Positions 1 to 5,795 of a stretch of 5,795 bases of DNA are shown here, piece by piece. The position numbers and the translations under genes are program-made. The notes under the pieces were generated by a model, which did no database searches, was not told the DNA's origin, and saw only the letters and a list, made by a program, of their open reading frames with translations. Source of the DNA: an uncultured Xanthobacteraceae bacterium (GTDB lineage Bacteria; Pseudomonadota; Alphaproteobacteria; Rhizobiales; Xanthobacteraceae); the NCBI GenBank assembly GCA_955652195.1, contig CATPBC010000013.1:1-5795 (forward strand), written 5' to 3'. Numbering within the stretch: the first letter of the stretch is position 1; each line of letters begins with the position of its first letter.

Positions 1-13
1 AAGGAAACTGGCG

Positions 14-1366
<1,353 letters not shown>

Positions 1367-1379
1367 AAGAACACAGTCG

Positions 1380-1467
1380 CTGAGGTGGCCGCGAAGCGGC
1401 CCTCGAAGGGCGACGGCCCGGACCGTCATCCTTCGAGGCTCGCTGTGCTCGCACCTCTGGATGACGG
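1380..1467. repeat. Right part of a double palindromic REP/REPIN-like repeat
   Basis: Two palindromic modules in inverted orientation are separated by CCCGGA (1417-1422). Module 1 is 245-254 plus 1382-1416. It has a perfect GGCCGC/GCGGCC stem (1387-1392, 1396-1401) with a GAA loop, and its outer arm is now split off by the IS. Module 2 (1423-1467) has perfect 9-bp outer arms, CCGTCATCC (1423-1431) and GGATGACGG (1459-1467), and inner GAGG/CCTC. The reverse complement of module 2 resembles module 1, ending CTCGAAGGATGACGG against CTCGAAGGGCGACGG, which is the REPIN arrangement. I recall this palindrome type as abundant in Bradyrhizobium relatives; copy number here cannot be judged from one window. 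The repeat ends inside the first codons of the next gene. Confidence 0.7.
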
Positions 1468-2057
1468 AAAGCAACGTGGACGCCATTGCCCAAGAGAAGA
1501 GTGAACTGCGGCGCGCTGCGCAAGCGCGCCGCGACGCGTTGCCGGCGGATTGGCGCAAGGCGGCGGCGGAAGCAATCGCAGCGTGCGAATTTCCCCTTGC
1601 CATCGCGCCGGGCACCATTGTGTCCGGCTTCATGCCGCTCAAAAGCGAGATCAATCCGCTGCCACTGATGCGCAAGCTCGCCGATGCCGGCGCCAGCCTT
1701 GCGCTTCCGGCTGTGGCCGGCCGCGGCCAGCCCTTGATCATGCGCGGATGGCAATGGGGCGAGCCATTGGCCGCCGGTGTTTGGGGTATCCGCGAACCGA
1801 TGCCCAAAGCGCCGGAAGTTGAGCCGGACATTCTACTGGTGCCGCTCCTTGCCTTCGATCGCTCGGGCCATCGGATCGGCTACGGCGCGGGTTATTACGA
1901 TTTAACGATCGCGCAATTGCGCGCAAAGAAGCCGATTGCCGCTGTCGGGCTTGCTTTCGCCGTTCAAGAGCTCTCACGCGTACCGGCGACCGTCTTCGAC
2001 GCGCCGCTCGATCTTGTGCTAACCGAAAAAGAATTGATCGATTTGCGGAACGCGTGA
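1461..2057 (+). CDS. ygfA: 5-formyltetrahydrofolate cyclo-ligase (MTHFS)
   Basis: A cytosolic enzyme that converts 5-formyl-THF and ATP to 5,10-methenyl-THF, returning the storage folate to one-carbon metabolism. The 198 residues are a normal length. Visible family features are the N-terminal KSELRRAAQARRDAL (13-27) with the ATP-contacting lysine/arginine region, KSEIN (61-65) with a conserved glutamate, GVWGIREP (106-113), and the signature AFDRSGHRIGYGAGYYD (131-147), the glycine-rich phosphate-binding loop. The start is uncertain. ATG 1461 is formed by the right arm of the palindromic repeat and has no Shine-Dalgarno. GTG 1476, five codons in, has GGAAAG at 1466-1471 upstream and still precedes the conserved KSELRR. 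The gene abuts the metallophosphoesterase gene (stop 2055-2057, next ATG 2060), implying co-transcription. In many proteobacteria the gene follows zapA and 6S RNA; neither is seen here. Confidence 0.93.
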   Translation: MTESNVDAIAQEKSELRRAAQARRDALPADWRKAAAEAIAACEFPLAIAPGTIVSGFMPLKSEINPLPLMRKLADAGASLALPAVAGRGQPLIMRGWQWGEPLAAGVWGIREPMPKAPEVEPDILLVPLLAFDRSGHRIGYGAGYYDLTIAQLRAKKPIAAVGLAFAVQELSRVPATVFDAPLDLVLTEKELIDLRNA

Positions 2058-2059
2058 GC

Positions 2060-2881
2060 ATGCGCATCCTTTTTGTTGGCGACATTGTCGGACGCAGCGG
2101 GCGTGCGCTCGTTTACGAACGGCTGCCCAATCTCATTCGCGACTGGAAGCTCGATCTGGTTGTGGCCAATGGCGAGAATGCTGCCGGCGGCTTCGGCATT
2201 ACCGAAACCATCTATCGCGAATTGATCGATGTCGGCATCGATGCGATCACGCTCGGCAATCATGCTTGGGATCAAAAGGAGGCGCTCGTTTTCATCGAAC
2301 GCGCGCCGCGGCTCATTCGTCCGATCAATTATCCGCCGGGCACGCCGGGCCGCGGCGCGGCGCTGGTCGACGCCAAGAACGGCGCACGCGTGCTGATCGT
2401 GAACGCGATGGCGCGCGTTTTCATGGATCCCCTCGACGACCCGTTCGCCGCAATAGACCGCGAACTGGCGGCTTGTCCGCTTGGGCGCGGCGCCGACGCT
2501 GTCATCATCGATTTTCATGGCGAGGCGACGAGCGAAAAACAGGCAATGGGATTTTTCTGCGATGGTCGCGCCACTCTCGTGGTCGGCACCCATACGCATG
2601 TGCCGACTGCCGACCTTCGTATCCTCTCAGGTGGCACCGCTTACATCACCGATGTAGGTATGACCGGCGATTTCGATTCCATCATCGGTATGGCCAAAGA
2701 AGAGCCGCTGCAGCGTTTTCTAAGGCGTATTTCCTCGGCACGGTTCGAGCCGGCAAGCGGGCCAGCCACGCTGTGCGGGCTCGCGCTCGAAACGGATTCG
2801 GCCACGGGTCTTGCGAGCCGCATTGCGGCAGTTCGGCTTGGCGGCGTGCTGGAAGAATCGCGGCCGGCATTTTGGTTGTGA
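2060..2881 (+). CDS. ymdB: YmdB-type (TIGR00282) metallophosphoesterase
   Basis: A cytosolic calcineurin-like phosphoesterase. The B. subtilis homologue YmdB is a cyclic-nucleotide phosphodiesterase affecting biofilm and motility; the role in alphaproteobacteria is not settled. The 273 residues fit the family. Dimetal-site motifs appear in order: GDIVG (D8), ANGENAAGG (E39, N40), GNHAWD (N67, H68), DFHGEATSEK (H153) and GTHTHVPTAD (H178, H180), followed by TDVGMTG (198-203). All expected ligands are present. ATG 2060 is chosen because the family starts M-x-ILFxGDIVG and GGAA at 2047-2050 is nine bases upstream. GTG 2054 would add two residues and overlap the previous stop as GTGA, a junction type used elsewhere in this window, so it remains possible. 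Pairing with the folate cyclo-ligase suggests one transcript, but no shared pathway is evident. The name should not be confused with the unrelated E. coli ymdB. Confidence 0.93.
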   Translation: MRILFVGDIVGRSGRALVYERLPNLIRDWKLDLVVANGENAAGGFGITETIYRELIDVGIDAITLGNHAWDQKEALVFIERAPRLIRPINYPPGTPGRGAALVDAKNGARVLIVNAMARVFMDPLDDPFAAIDRELAACPLGRGADAVIIDFHGEATSEKQAMGFFCDGRATLVVGTHTHVPTADLRILSGGTAYITDVGMTGDFDSIIGMAKEEPLQRFLRRISSARFEPASGPATLCGLALETDSATGLASRIAAVRLGGVLEESRPAFWL

Positions 2882-2890
2882 GCTGGCAAT

Positions 2891-2905
2891 GACGCAAATT
2901 GCGTC
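2891..2905. repeat. Short perfect dyad after the phosphoesterase gene
   Basis: GACGCAA (2891-2897) and TTGCGTC (2899-2905) are perfect inverted repeats around a single central A, starting 10 bases after the stop at 2881. As RNA it would form a short hairpin, but no U-run follows, so it is a poor intrinsic terminator. It could be a protein-binding dyad or chance. Confidence 0.35.
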
Positions 2906-2915
2906 TGCCGCTTCC

Positions 2916-2944
2916 TTGAACTGCGCGTTCCGTCACCTTAATAG
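2916..2944 (+). promoter_or_regulatory. Weak candidate promoter for the yebC-ruv operon
   Basis: TTGAAC (2916-2921) and TAATAG (2939-2944) are separated by 17 bases and lie in the only sizeable gap before yebC. The -35 matches consensus at four positions and the -10 at only three, so this is a weak match. If used, transcription would start near 2951, and the nested hairpin at 2957-2997 would form the leader. Confidence 0.28.
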
Positions 2945-2956
2945 TCACCCCAATAA

Positions 2957-2997
2957 CCGATCGGCACGCAGCCATTGCTGCGCGTTGCGATGATCGG
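2957..2997 (+). other. Nested hairpin in the yebC leader
   Basis: An outer stem CCGATC (2957-2962) with GATCGG (2992-2997), a middle stem GCA (2964-2966) with TGC (2986-2988), and an inner stem CGCAGC (2967-2972) with GCTGCG (2977-2982) around a CATT loop give about 15 pairs in one extended hairpin. It ends 20 bases before the yebC ATG and leaves the Shine-Dalgarno (AGGAA, 3007-3011) outside. No U-tract follows. The pairing is real in the sequence; a regulatory role is a guess. Confidence 0.45.
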
Positions 2998-3017
2998 AAC
3001 TGCCGCAGGAACGACCC

Positions 3018-3764
3018 ATGGCCGGGCATTCGCAATTTAAGAACATCATGCATCGCAAGGGCCGCCAGGATGCGGTCAAGTCGAAACTGTTCGGCAAGCT
3101 TGCGCGCGAGATCACGGTCTCGGCAAAAATAGGTCTGCCCGATCCGGCGATGAATCCGCGGCTGCGGGCGGCGATCATGGCGGCGCGCGCCGAGAACATG
3201 CCCAAGGACAATATCGAGCGCGCGATCAAGAAGGCCATCGGCGGCGAAGGCGAGCATTACGAGCAAATCCGCTATGAGGGTTACGGACCCGGCGGCGTCG
3301 CGGTGATCGTCGAAGTTTTGACCGACAATCGTAACCGCACTGCAGGCGAAGTGCGCTCGACCTTCGCCAAGAGTGGCGGCAACCTGGCCGAGACCGGCGC
3401 CGTCGCCTTCATGTTCGACCATGTCGGGGTCATCGAATATGACGCCAAGACAGCGAGCTCCGAAGCGATGTTTGAAGCGGCGCTCGAGGCCGGCGCCGAC
3501 GACGTCGTATCCACGGCCGAAGGCCACGAGATTTATGCGGGGCAGGATCGTTTCGGCTCGGTCGCCAAGGCGCTGGAGGGCAAATTTGGCGAACCGCGCA
3601 AGGCATCGCTGGTCTGGCGGCCGCACAACACCGTCGCGGTGGATGATCAGCAGGGCGAGAAACTCTTGAAGTTAATTGAGAACTTGAACGAGCACGACGA
3701 TGTCCAGAATGTCTATGCGAATTTCGAGATTTCGGACGCGCTCGTCAGCCGCATGAGCGCTTGA
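3018..3764 (+). CDS. yebC: YebC/PmpR family protein
   Basis: A 248-residue cytosolic protein of the YebC/PmpR/TACO1 family. Members were first described as DNA-binding transcriptional regulators (PmpR of Pseudomonas). More recent work links some to ribosomes and relief of stalling at proline-rich stretches; which applies here cannot be told from sequence. Family hallmarks are clear: the N-terminus [31 protein letters not shown] with [10 protein letters not shown] (about 27-50), [15 protein letters not shown] (59-73), [22 protein letters not shown] (about 87-108), and C-terminal NVYANFEIS (about 231-239). Length is typical. The start has AGGAA six bases upstream. It is the first gene of the yebC-ruvC-ruvA-x-ruvB cluster, the classical arrangement in many proteobacteria, and probably shares its promoter in the 136-base gap upstream. 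The following ruvC begins 46 bases after the stop. Confidence 0.96.
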   Translation: MAGHSQFKNIMHRKGRQDAVKSKLFGKLAREITVSAKIGLPDPAMNPRLRAAIMAARAENMPKDNIERAIKKAIGGEGEHYEQIRYEGYGPGGVAVIVEVLTDNRNRTAGEVRSTFAKSGGNLAETGAVAFMFDHVGVIEYDAKTASSEAMFEAALEAGADDVVSTAEGHEIYAGQDRFGSVAKALEGKFGEPRKASLVWRPHNTVAVDDQQGEKLLKLIENLNEHDDVQNVYANFEISDALVSRMSA

Positions 3765-3787
3765 TCCCAGACGGCTCATTCCTTCGC

Positions 3788-3816
3788 GGTCATGCTATGA
3801 ACGAAGCGGCATGACC
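3788..3816 (+). other. Inverted repeat burying the ruvC start codon
   Basis: GGTCATGC (3788-3795) and GCATGACC (3809-3816) are perfect 8-bp inverted repeats. The second arm contains the ruvC ATG (3811-3813) and the loop contains the weak ribosome-binding region (GAAGCGG). A competing stem, CTTCG (3782-3786) with CGAAG (3802-3806), cannot form at the same time. The mRNA could therefore switch between start-masked and start-open forms; this is inferred from pairing alone. Confidence 0.45.
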
Positions 3817-4317
3817 CGCCCGATTCGCATCCTCGGCATCGATCCCGGGCTCCGCCGCACCGGCTGGGGCGTGGTCGAGATTGCCGGCAACCGGCTGGGC
3901 TTTATCGGCTGCGGCTCGGTTACAACTAACGATCGCGACGCGCTCGCCGCGCGGCTTCTGGCGATCTATGACGGGCTGTTGCGTATCCTTGACCAATACC
4001 GGCCCGACGAGGCGGCGGTGGAGGCAACTTTCGTCAACAAGGACGCCACCGCGACGTTAAAGCTTGGCCAGGCGCGCGGCATCGCCATGGTCGTGCCCGC
4101 CAAGGCCGGCGTGCCGGTCGCCGAATATGCGCCGAACCTTGTCAAAAAGAGCATCGTCGGCGTCGGCCACGGCGACAAAGCACAGGTGCGCATGATGGTC
4201 GGCGTGCTGTTGCCGAAAGCTAATCCGCCCACGGACGATGCCGCCGATGCGCTCGCCATTGCTGTAACTCACGCGCATCACCGGCAGAGCCTGATCCTCA
4301 AGGCAGCGGTGTCATGA
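3811..4317 (+). CDS. ruvC: Holliday junction resolvase RuvC
   Basis: A homodimeric endonuclease that cuts Holliday junctions symmetrically after RuvAB branch migration, completing recombinational repair. At 168 residues it has normal length. The RNase H-like fold is evident from [16 protein letters not shown] (7-22) with catalytic D11, [23 protein letters not shown] (68-90) with E71, [20 protein letters not shown] (107-126), and [16 protein letters not shown] (141-156) with D143 and D146, matching the D-E-D-D set of E. coli RuvC. The start is the family-typical M-(x)n-RILGIDPG; the Shine-Dalgarno is weak and the ATG lies in a hairpin arm. No SOS box with correct spacing was found nearby. The stop shares ATGA with an 11-codon micro-ORF leading to ruvA. 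Confidence 0.97.
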   Translation: MTRPIRILGIDPGLRRTGWGVVEIAGNRLGFIGCGSVTTNDRDALAARLLAIYDGLLRILDQYRPDEAAVEATFVNKDATATLKLGQARGIAMVVPAKAGVPVAEYAPNLVKKSIVGVGHGDKAQVRMMVGVLLPKANPPTDDAADALAIAVTHAHHRQSLILKAAVS

Positions 4318-4349
4318 CCATGCGAACTGAGATCAGACGACGAAAATGA
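4314..4349 (+). other. Candidate 11-codon coupling micro-ORF between ruvC and ruvA
   Basis: ATG 4314 overlaps the ruvC stop as ATGA (4314-4317). The frame reads [11 protein letters not shown] and ends in TGA 4347-4349, which overlaps the ruvA ATG as ATGA (4346-4349). A ribosome finishing ruvC could thus re-initiate and be delivered to the ruvA start, which lacks a clear Shine-Dalgarno. It may equally be chance in a 28-base gap; there is no evidence the peptide itself matters. Confidence 0.25.
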
Positions 4350-4963
4350 TCGGCAAGCTCAAAGGCGTGATCGATTCCTACGGCGAAGATTCCGTAATCG
4401 TCGACGTCAACGGCGTCGGCTATCAGGTGCATTGTTCGGTGCGCACCTTGCAGGAACTGCCAGGCATCGGCCAGCCTGCGACACTGTCGATCGAGACGCA
4501 TGTGCGCGAAGATCAAATTCGTCTGTTCGGCTTCGTGACTGAGATTGAGCGCGAGTGGTTTCGGCTCCTGCAAACGGTCCAGGGCGTCGGCGTCAAGGTT
4601 GCGCTCGCCGTGCTCGGCACGCTCAAGCCGGCCGAACTCGCTTCTGCGATCGCCATGCGCGACAAAGCCATGGTGGCGCGCACGCCTGGCGTCGGAGCAA
4701 AAGTCGCGGAGCGCATCGTTACCGAACTTAAGGACAAGGCGCCGGCCTATACCAATATCGATCCGGCGCTGGTGCGGCTCTCCGGCGCACTCGACGACAA
4801 ACGCGCGCCGGCGCCGGTGACCGACGCCGTCTCGGCACTGGTCAATCTCGGCTATGCGCAGGCGCAGGCGGCGGCCGCCATCGCCGTCGCGACGCGTAGT
4901 GCGGGCGAGGGGGCCGAGGCGACGACGCTGATAAGACTGGGCTTGAGGGAACTGGCGAAGTGA
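4346..4963 (+). CDS. ruvA: Holliday junction branch migration protein RuvA
   Basis: RuvA tetramers hold the four-way junction and load RuvB hexamers for branch migration. The 205 residues form the three expected domains. An OB-fold covers about 1-63 ([10 protein letters not shown]...GVGYQVHC) and bears the acidic pin E55-D56 in [11 protein letters not shown], at the same positions as in E. coli. Tandem helix-hairpin-helix motifs follow at [18 protein letters not shown] (74-91) and [21 protein letters not shown] (111-131). An Ala/Pro-rich linker precedes the C-terminal RuvB-binding domain (about 155-205, [13 protein letters not shown]...). The start is family-typical (MIGKLKG). The stop overlaps the next gene as GTGA (4960-4963), indicating translational coupling with the deaminase-like gene and, through it, ruvB. 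Confidence 0.97.
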   Translation: MIGKLKGVIDSYGEDSVIVDVNGVGYQVHCSVRTLQELPGIGQPATLSIETHVREDQIRLFGFVTEIEREWFRLLQTVQGVGVKVALAVLGTLKPAELASAIAMRDKAMVARTPGVGAKVAERIVTELKDKAPAYTNIDPALVRLSGALDDKRAPAPVTDAVSALVNLGYAQAQAAAAIAVATRSAGEGAEATTLIRLGLRELAK

Positions 4964-5397
4964 AAGGGCGGATCAAGCTGGGCAAGGCCGACCAGGAACT
5001 GATCGCGGCGGCGCGCGCGACCATCAGGCGCTGCTACCGTGGCGACTGGCAGGAGGTCGGCGCGGCGCTGCGCACGCGGTCAGGAAAAATCTTCACCGGC
5101 GTCAATCTCGATGCTTATCTCGGCCGCATGGCGGTCTGCGCCGAAGCCGTTGCGCTCGGCCATGCCGTTGTCGATCTCGGCGATGCCGGCATCGACACCA
5201 TCGTCGCGGTGCGCCATCCGACGCCACAGGACAAGAATCAGACCATTGCCGTGGTATCGCCTTGTGGAGCATGCCGCGAACTGATTTTCGACTATGATCC
5301 GAAAGCGCGCGTGATCGTGCCGAACGGCAAATCGCCGTCGATCGTGCCGATCGGCGAATTATTGCCGAACAAATATACGCGGGGGCCGGAACGGTGA
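4960..5397 (+). CDS. Blasticidin-S/cytidine deaminase-like zinc hydrolase
   Basis: A 145-residue member of the cytidine deaminase superfamily. The zinc site is complete: C60-A-E62 ([12 protein letters not shown]) and P101-C102-x-x-C105 ([10 protein letters not shown]), with E62 as the proton shuttle. The region [12 protein letters not shown]...VCAE and the C-terminal [12 protein letters not shown] resemble, from memory, blasticidin-S deaminase more than housekeeping Cdd. The N-x-E ribose-binding motif of Cdd is N49-L-D51 here, so substrate preference may differ. The substrate is unknown: a free (modified) nucleoside is the default guess, nucleotide or nucleic acid less likely. The GTG start overlaps the ruvA stop (GTGA), with GAGG at 4945-4948 upstream. 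The stop overlaps the ruvB GTG in the same way, so the gene is fixed inside the Holliday-junction operon. The start could be a few codons downstream without losing any motif. Confidence 0.85.
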   Translation: MKGRIKLGKADQELIAAARATIRRCYRGDWQEVGAALRTRSGKIFTGVNLDAYLGRMAVCAEAVALGHAVVDLGDAGIDTIVAVRHPTPQDKNQTIAVVSPCGACRELIFDYDPKARVIVPNGKSPSIVPIGELLPNKYTRGPER

Positions 5398-5795
5398 ATG
5401 GCAATCCCGGAAGCAAGCTGGTAACGGCCGAACGCCGCGACGAAGACGCCGCGGAAGCGACGTTACGGCCACAGCGGTTCGCCGAGTTCATCGGCCAGCG
5501 TCAAGCTTGCGCCAATCTCGCAGTCTTTATCCAGGCGGCGCGGGCGCGCCGCGAAGCGCTCGATCATGTTCTGTTTGTTGGTCCGCCCGGACTGGGCAAG
5601 ACGACACTGGCGCAGATCGTGGCCCGCGAATTGGGCGTGAATTTCCGCGCCACGTCGGGGCCGGTCATTGCCAAAGCCGGCGATCTCGCGGCGCTTCTGA
5701 CCAATCTCGAAGCGCGCGACGTACTGTTCATCGATGAAATTCATCGGCTCAACCCGGCGGTCGAGGAAATCCTCTATCCAGCCATGGAGGATTTC
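5394..5795 (+). CDS. ruvB: Holliday junction helicase RuvB, N-terminal part (runs off the window)
   Basis: RuvB is the hexameric AAA+ motor that drives branch migration on RuvA-bound junctions. Only the first 134 codons are present, of about 340-350 in the family; the gene continues past the window edge. Visible are [12 protein letters not shown] (24-35), Walker A GPPGLGKT (63-70), the RuvB-specific [24 protein letters not shown] (83-106), and Walker [10 protein letters not shown] (111-119, D114-E115), then [15 protein letters not shown]. The start is GTG 5394, whose GTGA overlaps the deaminase stop. The nearby ATG 5398 is out of frame and meets a stop after eight codons. The short N-terminal extension (about 20 residues rich in E, D, R) is ordinary for alphaproteobacterial RuvB. 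Confidence 0.96.
   Translation, partial: MNGNPGSKLVTAERRDEDAAEATLRPQRFAEFIGQRQACANLAVFIQAARARREALDHVLFVGPPGLGKTTLAQIVARELGVNFRATSGPVIAKAGDLAALLTNLEARDVLFIDEIHRLNPAVEEILYPAMEDF

Noticed and set aside
2891..2905. Intrinsic terminator after the phosphoesterase gene
   Set aside because: The stem is short and no U-tract follows.
2997..3012. Alphaproteobacterial LexA (SOS) box near yebC, from two GAAC words
   Set aside because: The known box needs GTTC-N7-GTTC (or its complement). Here the spacing is eight bases. The other candidate, GAAC-N5-GTTC at 2918-2930, is a dyad with the wrong arrangement.
5398..5424. ATG start for ruvB at 5398
   Set aside because: It is out of frame with the RuvB motifs and stops after eight codons. 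GTG 5394 is in frame and overlaps the previous stop.

Overview
The window looks like part of an alphaproteobacterial chromosome, most probably Hyphomicrobiales (the Bradyrhizobium/Xanthobacteraceae side). The grounds are high GC, a yebC-ruvC-ruvA-ruvB order, a CCGTCATCC...GGATGACGG intergenic palindrome of a type I remember from Bradyrhizobium-like genomes, and an IS110-type element. This placement is inference from gene content and style, not from a search.

Layout, all genes on the + strand. (1) 14-244: a small Trp-rich exported protein of unknown function. (2) 255-1381: an apparently intact IS110-group insertion sequence, with a long left non-coding end (255-431), a 310-residue DEDD/Ser recombinase (432-1364) and a very short right end. 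(3) 1461-2881: 5-formyltetrahydrofolate cyclo-ligase and a YmdB-type metallophosphoesterase, tightly coupled. (4) 3018 to the end: yebC, ruvC, ruvA, a blasticidin-S/cytidine deaminase-like gene, and the first 134 codons of ruvB. The last three overlap through GTGA junctions and form an evident Holliday-junction operon.

The most interesting part is the insertion sequence. Its left end reads as a bridge RNA, with guides that can be matched by eye to the DNA. One stem-loop (301-363) carries TCACCC and CACCTCAG, which specify the target on either side of a CT core. The actual insertion site, rejoined across the element, is TCACC-CT-GAGGTG. A second stem-loop (about 371-412) carries ACAGTCGCT, identical to the element's own right terminus including the core. 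The right end holds a perfect TTGACA and the left end a TGTAAG, 15 nt apart once the ends are joined in a circle, so a bridge-RNA promoter would be created by circularisation.

The target is one arm of a double palindromic (REP/REPIN-like) repeat. Its first 10 bp remain at 245-254 and the rest lies at 1382-1467. The repeat runs into the start of the folate gene, so that gene's apparent ATG is repeat-derived.

In function, the conserved genes are housekeeping: folate salvage, a phosphodiesterase-like enzyme, a translation/transcription factor (YebC), and RuvABC branch migration and resolution. The unusual partner is the deaminase-like gene locked between ruvA and ruvB. No tRNA, rRNA, CRISPR array or convincing intrinsic terminator was seen. 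No non-coding stretch exceeds 300 bases; the longest is the IS left end (187 bases between genes).
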